42,588 nt of DNA from Bacteroidota bacterium (GTDB lineage: Bacteria; Bacteroidota; Bacteroidia; Bacteroidales; UBA4417). Each line of letters starts with the position of its first letter. Position 1 is the first letter of the stretch. The position numbers and the translations under genes were made by a program. Shown here in pieces: positions 1-8,500 of the stretch. The stretch is from assembly GCA_022711175.1 (NCBI GenBank), contig JAKLFM010000024.1:1-42588 (forward strand), written 5' to 3'. Under the pieces are notes generated by a model. That model ran no database searches, was not told where the DNA came from, and worked only from the letters and a program-made list of their open reading frames with translations.

Positions 1-536
1 AAGGAGATACATCTGGTTTCGAAGGCAGTGGCGCACACGGAGGGTACCAGGGCATCTACCAGAACAACCTCAACGAGCCACCCATGTTTTATGGTTACGG
101 TTTATTTCCGTATCAGCTTTCCGGGAATTCGCCCTGCATCAACAGCGTAATACCAGATGCCGGTTTTTTAGATCTCCCGCAATATGATCTGAGCGGTGCT
201 CCACGAATTTGGGACGATCGGATTGACATGGGTGCTTATGAATACAATGGAACAACAAGTGTTACTGAGAATTCTGAATATCAAGATGATAGATTCATCA
301 TTTCACCTAATCCGGTTTTAACCGAACTTACACTTGTTTTTCAGAAGCCACAAACTTGGGTCAGGCATTTCATGATCACCGATTTGCAAGGTAAAACAGT
401 ATTAAGGTTTGAAATCCCGGCAGGATGCGACAAATTTCAACTCGGTGAAATCGTATCCGGGTTACAGTCGGGATTGTACCTGATTATGAGTCCGTCAGCA
501 ACGCAACAAGCTGTCAAACAATTTATTAAACTCTGA
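1..536 (+). CDS. Secreted beta-helix-type protein, C-terminal part, with T9SS sorting domain (5' end outside window)
   Basis: The frame is open from base 3, so the gene begins upstream of the window. The visible part begins with a segment typical of the end of parallel beta-helix surface proteins (SPCINS, then DLSGAPRI and DMGAYEY, the usual 'choice-of-anchor Q' ending). A C-terminal type IX secretion sorting domain of about 75 residues follows: FIISPNPV, a beta-rich stretch, a GLYL motif and a basic FIKL end. Such proteins are exported by Sec, then cross the outer membrane through the T9SS and are anchored or released. The catalytic or binding part is not visible. The stop lies only 4 bases before the GH125 gene, so the two are probably cotranscribed and may act on the same glycan; that link is inference. 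Confidence 0.85.
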   Translation, partial: GDTSGFEGSGAHGGYQGIYQNNLNEPPMFYGYGLFPYQLSGNSPCINSVIPDAGFLDLPQYDLSGAPRIWDDRIDMGAYEYNGTTSVTENSEYQDDRFIISPNPVLTELTLVFQKPQTWVRHFMITDLQGKTVLRFEIPAGCDKFQLGEIVSGLQSGLYLIMSPSATQQAVKQFIKL

Positions 537-540
537 TTCG

Positions 541-1974
541 ATGACCAACCGACGAACTTTTATCAGAACCACTGGGCTTGCAGCTACCGGAATTGCCCTG
601 GGTGGATACTCGTTTGCTCAAAGCATCGCAGTTACCAGTGGATATTTAAGCAATCGCCCTGATCCTGCGAAACGCAAATTTGTAAGCAGGGCTGTTGAAG
701 ATAAAATAGCAGCAGTAAAAGCCGCAATCAGGGATCCCGAACTAGCCTGGATGTTCGAAAACTGTTTTCCAAATACCCTTGACACCACGGTAACCTATAC
801 TGAAGTCAACGGCAAGCCCGATACTTTTGTGATTACGGGCGACATTCATGCCATGTGGCTCCGCGATTCGTCAGCCCAGGTCTGGCCTTACCTGCCGCTG
901 ATCAGGCACGACAAAGCGCTGCAAAATCTCATTGCTGGCGTTATCAACAGGCAGGTGAAGTACATTCGCCTTGATCCGTATGCCAATGCATTCCTTGATG
1001 GAAACTTGGAAAGTGAATGGAAATCGGACATCACCGAAATGAAACCCGGCATACATGAGCGTAAATGGGAAATCGACTCATTATGTTACCCTATTCGCCT
1101 GTCGTACGGCTACTGGAAGACCACCGGCGATATGAGCCTGTTTGATGACAACTGGGTACAAGCCATGAAGCTGGCAGTTAAAACCCTGAAACAGCAACAG
1201 CGGAAAGACGGTCGCGGGCCATACTCATTTAAGCGCACCACAGCCTGGCAAACCGATACTGTGGCGGGCAATGGATGGGGAAATCCAGCGAAACCCAACG
1301 GGCTTATTGTTTCCATTTTCCGTCCTTCCGACGATGCCACCATATTTCCGTACCTCATTCCATCAAATTATTTTGCGGCTAAGTCGTTAACACATCTGTC
1401 TGAAATTTTCGATCATCTGCAACTCTGCAACGAATCGGATGAATGCAGGGCTTTTGCTGACGAGATTTACCTGGCGCTTTATTACAATGCCAGGGTTGTC
1501 CATCCCGAATTTGGCGAAATATATGCTTACGAAACCGATGGCTATGGCAACCGACTGATGATGGACGACAGTAACGTTCCGAGTTTACTGGCCCTGCCCT
1601 ACCTTGGCTGCGTTGAACTGAACGACACAACTTACCAGAACACCCGGAAATTTGTCCTGAGCCGGGCAAATCCATACTTCTTTTGGGGTTCCGCCGCCGA
1701 AGGCATTGGAAGTCCGCATACTCTAAACGACAAAATCTGGCCGATGACTATCATTATGAGAGCAATGACCAGCAACAATGCCGAAGAAATAATATCGTGC
1801 CTGCGAATGCTCAAAACCACACATGCGGGAACAGGATTCATGCACGAATCATTTCATAAGGACAATCCTAACGATTATACCCGCAACTGGTTTGCCTGGG
1901 CGAATACCCTTTTTGGTGAACTGATTTATAAACTTCACGCAGAGCAGCCGGTAATCCTTGCCACCGAATTCTGA
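541..1974 (+). CDS. GH125 exo-alpha-1,6-mannosidase (metal-independent, DUF1237 family)
   Basis: A 477-residue protein that matches the metal-independent alpha-mannosidases of glycoside hydrolase family 125, which remove terminal alpha-1,6-mannose. Family features seen are the GDIHAMWLRDSSAQVWPYL segment near residues 100-118, the substrate-pocket segment GNGWGNP, and FMHESFHKDNP followed by TRNWFAWAN near the C-terminus. Length is normal for the family. The N-terminus starts MTNRRTFIRT and continues into a hydrophobic stretch ending near SFAQS, a twin-arginine-type signal, so the enzyme is expected in the periplasm or on an exported path. There is no obvious Shine-Dalgarno, as is usual in Bacteroidota. 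It follows the T9SS protein by 4 bases and precedes an alpha-galactosidase, which suggests breakdown of mannose- and galactose-containing glycans such as yeast mannan or N-glycans. Confidence 0.9.
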   Translation: MTNRRTFIRTTGLAATGIALGGYSFAQSIAVTSGYLSNRPDPAKRKFVSRAVEDKIAAVKAAIRDPELAWMFENCFPNTLDTTVTYTEVNGKPDTFVITGDIHAMWLRDSSAQVWPYLPLIRHDKALQNLIAGVINRQVKYIRLDPYANAFLDGNLESEWKSDITEMKPGIHERKWEIDSLCYPIRLSYGYWKTTGDMSLFDDNWVQAMKLAVKTLKQQQRKDGRGPYSFKRTTAWQTDTVAGNGWGNPAKPNGLIVSIFRPSDDATIFPYLIPSNYFAAKSLTHLSEIFDHLQLCNESDECRAFADEIYLALYYNARVVHPEFGEIYAYETDGYGNRLMMDDSNVPSLLALPYLGCVELNDTTYQNTRKFVLSRANPYFFWGSAAEGIGSPHTLNDKIWPMTIIMRAMTSNNAEEIISCLRMLKTTHAGTGFMHESFHKDNPNDYTRNWFAWANTLFGELIYKLHAEQPVILATEF

Positions 1975-2128
1975 GAAGGATGCTGTCCTGACATTCGCGA
2001 ATATAAAACATAAGATTTATTCATATATTTAACCGATTTAAACCAGTGTCTATTCTTTGGCTCAAATCTAATTAACATTGTCGCTCAATTAATGCGGAAA
2101 TATAACAGTCCAGTAAAAATACATTGTT

Positions 2129-4093
2129 ATGAAAAATATTTCTAAAGCTCTGATTGTCTGTATCTTTTTATTCTCTGCACTAACTTTGACAGCCCAGATT
2201 ACTGATACAGTATGGATTTCGTCTCTCGATCTTTCACTGGCCACTACCGGCTGGGGCGAAAAAGGCATCAACAGGTCGTGTATGGGTAATCCAATCAGGT
2301 TAAACGGCAAGGAATATAAACGCGGTTTCGGAACCCATGCCCCCAGCCTGTTATATATCAAACTCGATGGTTATGTACAACGGTTTCATGCTACTGTAGG
2401 TGTTGACGACGAAGAGAAAAACAGCACCGGAAGCGTAACATTTAGCATATATGGCGATGGCGAATTACTCTGCAAGACAAGTACGCTTGTTTCAGGCGGA
2501 GTTTCGGAAGAAATAAACACCAACATTGTTGGAATTGATACACTTTTGCTCGCGGTTGACGGCACAGCTGACGGCATTAATTACGACCATGCTGATTGGG
2601 CCAATGCCTATATCCTGGTCAAAAAAGGCCGCCCTTTTTCCATCAGCCGTCCAATGGAACCAGCCTATATTCTCACACCCAGGGCGCCGGCGACACCTCG
2701 TATCAATGGCCCGAAGATCTATGGCACGCGCCCGGGGCATGATTTTATATACAGAATACCTGCAACCGGCAACAAACCGATGAAATTCTCAGTAAAAGGA
2801 TTGCCTAAAGGATTGACGGTTAATAAAACAACGGGCATAATTACGGGAAAAACTGCTGAATCAGGGAGGTTTGAAACCATTATTACAGTAAAAAACGATG
2901 TTGGCGAAACATCGCGTAAGTTCACTATTGTAGCCGGGAAGCAGATTGCGCTTACCCCTCCTCTCGGCTGGAATTCGTGGAATTGTTTTGCCTGCGCTAT
3001 TGACCAGGAAAAAGTGATGGCTGCTGCCGATGCCATGGAAAAAAGCGGCCTCGCCGATTATGGGTGGAGTTATATTAATATTGATGATTGCTGGATGATA
3101 CAAAGCGAGAGTGATGATCCGGTGGTGGGAGGTGCACCTCGTGATGAAAACAGTAATATGCGCACAAATAAGAAATTTCCAGATATCAAAGCGCTCACTG
3201 ACTATATACACTCAAAAGGGCTGAAAGCAGGAATTTATTCAGGCCCGGGGCCACGCACCTGCGCAGGCTATACCGCCTGTTACCAACATGAAGACGCCGA
3301 TGCACTGCAATTCGCCAAATGGGGTTTCGATTACCTGAAATACGACTGGTGCGATTACGAGCGCATTGCCAAGGACCACAGCCTTCCCGAATTGAAAAAA
3401 CCATATATCGTGATGCGTGATGCGCTGGAAAAATGTGGCCGCGATATTGTGTATAGCCTCTGCCAGTACGGGATGGGCGATGTATGGCGCTGGGGTGCTG
3501 AAGTTGGCGGCAACTGTTGGCGTACCACAGGCGATATCACCGACAACTGGAACAGCGTTGAAGCTATCGGCTTTGGGCAGGCAGGGCTGGAGTACTATTC
3601 AGGACCCGGGCACTGGAACGACCCTGACATGCTGGTAGTAGGGAAAGTAGGCTGGGGCCCTGACCTGCATCCAACCAATCTTTCACCTAACGAACAATAC
3701 ACCCATATTTCGCTTTGGGCTTTGCTTAATTCGCCTCTGCTTATAGGCTGCGATATGACACAACTGGATGATTTCACTTTCAGCCTGCTTACCAACAGTG
3801 AGGTGCTCGATATAAACCAGGATCCCCTTGGTATGCAGGCTGCACGCATATCAAAAGAAGAAGGCCTCGAAATATGGGCGAGAAACCTCGAAGATGGCTC
3901 CAAGGCTGTCGGGCTGTTTAACCGGGGAATGCGCCAGGAGCAGATCGTTCTGAAACGCAGTATCCTCGATATACCGGGAGATTACATCGTTCGCGATGTT
4001 TGGAAACAGGAAGATATTGGCTCGCTGGGCGATAGTTACGCTGCTGTTGTTCCGGCACACGGGGTTAAATTGTTGAGGATTTATAAACAGTAA
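2129..4093 (+). CDS. NPCBM - putative Ig - GH27 alpha-galactosidase
   Basis: A secreted 654-residue protein. Residues 1-22 form a Sec signal peptide (ISKALIVCIFLFSALTLTAQ). Residues about 25-145 are an NPCBM/NEW2 carbohydrate-binding domain (KRGFGTHAPS, VGVDDE, VFSIYGDG-like strands). Residues about 180-275 form a putative Ig domain (LPKGLTVNKTTGIITGK). A GH27 catalytic barrel starts at TPPLGWNSWNCF. The nucleophile motif LKYDWCD puts the Asp at residue 406. The GDITDNWNS motif (Asp469/Asp472) carries the acid/base, followed by GPGHWNDPDMLVVG. GH27 enzymes hydrolyse terminal alpha-galactose with retention. A C-terminal beta domain closes the protein. No sorting domain is seen, so a periplasmic location is likely. 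The 154-base gap to the GH125 gene may hold its own promoter. Confidence 0.93.
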   Translation: MKNISKALIVCIFLFSALTLTAQITDTVWISSLDLSLATTGWGEKGINRSCMGNPIRLNGKEYKRGFGTHAPSLLYIKLDGYVQRFHATVGVDDEEKNSTGSVTFSIYGDGELLCKTSTLVSGGVSEEINTNIVGIDTLLLAVDGTADGINYDHADWANAYILVKKGRPFSISRPMEPAYILTPRAPATPRINGPKIYGTRPGHDFIYRIPATGNKPMKFSVKGLPKGLTVNKTTGIITGKTAESGRFETIITVKNDVGETSRKFTIVAGKQIALTPPLGWNSWNCFACAIDQEKVMAAADAMEKSGLADYGWSYINIDDCWMIQSESDDPVVGGAPRDENSNMRTNKKFPDIKALTDYIHSKGLKAGIYSGPGPRTCAGYTACYQHEDADALQFAKWGFDYLKYDWCDYERIAKDHSLPELKKPYIVMRDALEKCGRDIVYSLCQYGMGDVWRWGAEVGGNCWRTTGDITDNWNSVEAIGFGQAGLEYYSGPGHWNDPDMLVVGKVGWGPDLHPTNLSPNEQYTHISLWALLNSPLLIGCDMTQLDDFTFSLLTNSEVLDINQDPLGMQAARISKEEGLEIWARNLEDGSKAVGLFNRGMRQEQIVLKRSILDIPGDYIVRDVWKQEDIGSLGDSYAAVVPAHGVKLLRIYKQ

Positions 4094-4156
4094 ATCCTGC
4101 TCCTTTAAATAAGTTATCTCCGCTGAACCGGCATCAAGCACAAATCCGGAATTCTT

Positions 4157-4507
4157 CTATTTGCGTAATATTTTCTCCATTGGCTTTCCTTTTGCAAGCT
4201 CATCAATCAGCTTATCCATATAGCGAATCTTTTGCATGAGTTTGTCTTCAATAACTTCAACACGACAGCCACAAATCATACCGGTAATCTTCGACGCATT
4301 CGGATTTAGCCTTACTGCCTGATCAAAAAAAGTTTGAAGATCGCTTTGTTTGGAGATGTGCTCTGCCAGAGCAGTTTCGTCATATCCGGTGAGCCAGCTC
4401 AGAACAGTGTCAACCTCGGCCTTCTTCCGCCCTTTTTTTTCCGCTTTTTGAATATAAAGCTCATAAACAACGGCAAATTTAATTCGGTACACTCTGCTAT
4501 TTTCCAT
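4157..4507 (-). CDS. DUF2200 family protein
   Basis: A 116-residue cytoplasmic protein with the full family signature: RVYRIKFAVVYELY near the start, KAEKKGR, WLTGYDE, LNPNASKITGMICGCRVE in the middle and IRYMDKLIDELAKGKPMEKIL at the end. The length equals that of the family. The biochemical role is unknown and I do not assign one. It is a single gene, convergent with the GH27 gene (63 bases between stops), and has its own -7 box TAACTTTG 20 bases upstream of the ATG. Confidence 0.85.
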   Translation of the reverse strand: MENSRVYRIKFAVVYELYIQKAEKKGRKKAEVDTVLSWLTGYDETALAEHISKQSDLQTFFDQAVRLNPNASKITGMICGCRVEVIEDKLMQKIRYMDKLIDELAKGKPMEKILRK

Positions 4508-4526
4508 CTGCTTTAGTATAGATTCA

Positions 4527-4534
4527 CAAAGTTA
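4527..4534 (-). promoter_or_regulatory. Candidate -7 box (TAACTTTG) of the DUF2200 gene
   Basis: Read on the minus strand, TAACTTTG matches the Bacteroidota -7 consensus TAnnTTTG exactly and lies 20 bases before the ATG at 4507. No convincing -33 TTTG is found at the expected 17-22 base spacing, so support is from one element only. Confidence 0.4.
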
Positions 4535-4822
4535 ATTATTCAATTGCTGTAGTTTAATAGCAATCAGCCTCCGTTGTAGAAATCATGAATAAATAAAGCG
4601 ATTTGGGTTACCTAAGCCCCTGGTTGTATAATACTTATGGTTTAAAGAGAGACTTGAGCAACTTATTTTGTTGATTCGTTTACCTCAGGTTTCCGACCTT
4701 CGGCCAACGTTTTATCCGAACTGAATTTATTGCTTCGAAGTTATGTCAGCAACAACAAACATTACATCAAACAAAAGGCGGAGATAACTGTTACTTTTCA
4801 TCAAAATCCAGATAGCGATACT
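4535..4822. other. Intergenic region between the DUF2200 gene and the lipoprotein gene
   Basis: The 315-base gap 4508-4822 holds the divergent -7 box listed separately and otherwise AT-rich sequence. I see no tRNA, no strong hairpin and no convincing small gene. The reading frame of the following lipoprotein gene stays open back to an ATG at 4730, but the added residues look non-coding. Confidence 0.5.
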
Positions 4823-5383
4823 ATGAAAAATTCACATTTACCTGCTCTTCTGATTATAGCAGGCTTGTTTTCTGTTCTTTTTTCATCCTGCGAATTGATG
4901 GAAAATCTTGACCCTGAGTCAGAAACCGAAAAAATCACCCGGATTTTCACTTCAGGAAGTCCCTGGAAACTTGACACACTAAATTTAAAAACAGATCTTT
5001 TCAGCGGGGGCAACAGCGTTATTACCAGCGATACTACTTTTTACAATTACGGCACCATTGAATTCCTTGACCCTGCTGCCGAAAAAAACCCGGGATACAA
5101 TACCGGCTATTTGATTCACCGCTATTCCGAGAACGGAAGTGCAAAAACAGATACCATGGCGTGGGCGCCATACAATCATAATTCAGGGTCCGACAACCAT
5201 ATCACGATATTTTTTCGAAATTCGCCTGGAGCTGATTTTGTGGTAGGTGCCTGGGATATGTATCTTGATAAGATTGTGATTGAAGATAAGAAACTTAAGT
5301 TCGAAGGTTGGCGGAGAGAAACTTTACCCGGAGGTGCCGGTGGCTCTTACGGTTCGTTCAGAAGTTATTCGCTTAGCCGTTGA
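4823..5383 (+). CDS. Putative lipoprotein of unknown function
   Basis: I choose the ATG at 4823 rather than the upstream ATG at 4730, because it gives a clean lipoprotein signal: MKNSH, a hydrophobic core (ALLIIAGLFSVLF) and the lipobox FSSC with Cys at residue 22. The mature part (about 165 residues) is acidic near the N-terminus (ENLDPESETEKITRIF), then contains aromatic, beta-rich segments such as GSPWKLDTLNLKTD and KLKFEGWRRE, and ends in a Gly/Ser/Tyr-rich tail. The SPWKLD segment and overall build recall small Bacteroidota lipocalin-like or DUF-type outer-membrane lipoproteins, but I do not recognise a named family. No operon partner is evident; the next gene starts 157 bases downstream. 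Confidence 0.7.
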   Translation: MKNSHLPALLIIAGLFSVLFSSCELMENLDPESETEKITRIFTSGSPWKLDTLNLKTDLFSGGNSVITSDTTFYNYGTIEFLDPAAEKNPGYNTGYLIHRYSENGSAKTDTMAWAPYNHNSGSDNHITIFFRNSPGADFVVGAWDMYLDKIVIEDKKLKFEGWRRETLPGGAGGSYGSFRSYSLSR

Positions 5384-5539
5384 TAATCTTTTTCCTGCTA
5401 GCACTGCGCAGCTCCTTTTAAAGGGAAATACTGAATCCCTGGCGGCAAGTATTATTTATTCACAAATTATTCACAATCTGCTAAATTGCCGTGATTTCCA
5501 TATATATTTAATGCAATCAATTATTAACGATATTTCAGT

Positions 5540-8500
5540 ATGGGTTTCACGCATTTTGACCTCCGGTTTGCCAGGGAGCATGCATTATCGGCACCCTCAA
5601 ATAACAAAAAGAACCTCGATCGTCGCAAATTTTTCAAATCTGTCGGCATTGGAGCACTGGCGCTTGCACCAGTATTCGGATCAATCCGAAAAATTCTGGG
5701 CGCCCCTTTCGACATCGCACCTACCACAGCCGGTTTCGTTGTCCGCCGCAAAGGTGCGGTTGCCTGGCAGTTCCCCGCCCGTATTTTCGAAAAGGGGGCC
5801 GTCGCCAAAGTTGAGACACTCAATGATTCATACCACATTGATGCTCAGCACATAAGCTTTGCAGGAACAGCTCAACCATTCAGCTTTTCAGCCGATTTAT
5901 ACAATGATGGCCTTCGCTGGATAATGAAATTCAGAATACCTGAATTCGGGCTGGAAAGCGAAGTTGATTTTTTGCGCTGGCTCGATGGCATTGAGGAATT
6001 AAGCGCTGAAGCCAAAACATCCCTGGTCCTTGGCTCAGCCGACTCAGGAAACAGCCTGGAGTTCGGCGATAAATTTATGCTGGGAATTGACCGGCGCTGG
6101 AATTTCAGTTTCAGCGGGAAAGATTCAGTGAAGCTGCAAACAAACCACCAGATATTCAATACCGACCAGCTTTTACTAACCTATAACGGCAAAAAATCGC
6201 AGCAAGCCGGAATAACAGCGCCACACAATGCGTTGCTCTGTATAGCCCCGGCCTTTGCAGGATGGAAAGAATTCATCAGTAACCTGGCACTTGCTGACGG
6301 AAACACTATAAATGCATTTGGAAATCACCCGGCTGTTAATCTTCTTTTCTGGACCGACCGGGCAGGGGCTGTTCATGAAACACTTTGGGCTGCCGGCAAC
6401 AACGGCGGGCTTGAATACAGCATCAGAAATCATGAAACAGAAGCCTTTAAGATTCACAGATATTTCATTCTTAGTGAGATATTCCATCATGGTGTCGCTA
6501 AAACGTACATGGCAGCATCAGTTAAAAATGAGGGTCAATGGTACGCTAATTCATTAGGTTCGTTCCTGCTTGGCTCCGAAGGCGATGTGCCTGATTTTGA
6601 AGCTATTGGAACAGGTTTTAAACTGGAAAATTACCGATTTGCTCCGTTGTTGACAGCCTTCAGGCCTAAGGTTGAAAATGCCGTAACCCTGGCAACAGTT
6701 TCTTCAAAACCTGTCAGGCTTAACATTTCGAAGCAGGTTTCTGACCCGGCTGATTTCAGCCTCATTGAAACACCAGTTCTTCCTGATACCATTATCAGGA
6801 AAAAGACGACGATCAGTCCGGTAAAAATTACTCCTCCGGCTCAAAAAACTGAGCAGCCAGTAAGAAACATCAAAGTTGAACCCCGGAAAACTGAACCGGC
6901 AAAAGAAACGCCACCGCCGTCACGACAGGCCGAACCAGCTAAGAGAGAAGTAGTTAAGCAACCTGCCATTGAAATCGACCGTGATAAAATCGTGCTAAAA
7001 CCGTTAAAACTGAAATTCAGAATACTGAGGCCCGAAGATATGATGGTACTCGATTTCGAATTTCAGAATTTCAAACTCACCGGTACGGGCAATGAAACAA
7101 CGGCTGAACTTGCTGATAAAACCAAAAATGGAATTGTAACAGTTTGGTTTCAAACGCAGCATACCCTCGAAGAGGCTTTTTATGAGGCCAACAATGTAAA
7201 GGACGATGAAAAAAATCCGCCTTCCTATGCCGCAGTTGACATTCCTGCCCGTCACCTAAGGGCATACCGCAGCCGGCTGGTTTTCGAATATAAAGCGGGC
7301 AGCCCTTCGTTTAAACTCTCATTGGAAGAATTGCTCAACTGGTCGAAATTCGATTTAAAAGTACACCCGCGAGCCTGGATAAAACTGCCCGCCATTGTCG
7401 AACTCGACCCATCGGGAAGCTTAAAAAAGGTATCACCACTGAAACTAAGACCTGCACCGGTAGTTTCGCTCGAAAAGCCCGAAAAACAATTCAGCCTCAA
7501 AATTGCCGCCAACAGCAGGAAAGTAAGCAACCGCCTGCTTATTTACGAGGAGAGGAATATTAGCAAGGTACTCACACCCGAAATTTCCGAATCGGTGAAG
7601 CTCGACAACAAGCTCGAAAACATCGCGAAGTACCTCAATGTGGTGGAAGAAGTACCTGAAGCAAGTACCAGCATTGAGGCTCCTGCCCTTTTGTATATCT
7701 CGCCAAACCAGCTTGCAGGCTTCCTGCACAAGCTCAGGGCAGATGCCAAAGCTGCACCTGAGAAAACTGAAGGATTACGGTTACAAACCACCGACCCGCT
7801 ATCGGGAGCAAAAGGTGTAATCAGTGAATTATGGCATACGGCACTTGGTGTAAAACTCAAGGATGGCAAAATATCTAACGATTTGCCTGCGCTTACCACA
7901 ATCAGGGCGCTATGGGCCTACGATGCCGATAAAACGCTCGAAAACGTACCAGGCCGGAATCAGCCGTTCATGGCTTCGCTCGATGCAAACAACCGGCATA
8001 AGCTGGTTCATACCACATCCAATTACAATATAACGGGTTACAAGCCCAAGGCGGTTCCTGTGAATAAACTGATGCTCACCTCACTGGGAGCCTATATTGA
8101 TTTGCATGCGTTTTTCGATGTTCCTTCACCTGCTGATGATTATCTGAATATCATCGAATGGCAACATTTTGCAACCCTTGGACGTGACCATTATGTTAAG
8201 GTAGTTGAAGAAGGATACCTCTTCCCCTTCGGGCATAAAGCAGCCATCGTAAAGATCACTGAACGAAAGTTCGAAAAAACAAAGAAAGCCGCAGTAAACA
8301 GGCAGCGCATGTTCATCGTCGTGATCGAAAAAGAAGTGCTTTATGACAGAAGCGATCCCGGCAACAATTTCATTAAATTTCCATTTCAGGCAGTACGGAT
8401 CGAAACCGCTTCAACACCTGATATTGACAACCCGGTTGATTCCACTGTCATAACTGTTGCCCCGCAGAGCGGCTCCAATCCAAACAAAGAAAAGGTTAAT

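Noticed and set aside
2051..2080. Promoter of the GH27 gene
   Set aside because: TTTG at 2056 and TAACATTG at 2073 resemble the two boxes, but the spacer is only 13 bases and the -7 has a mismatch.
5280..5855. 191-residue plus-strand ORF between the lipoprotein and giant gene
   Set aside because: It overlaps both genes in another frame, and its translation is low-complexity and Ser/Pro-rich without a family signature.
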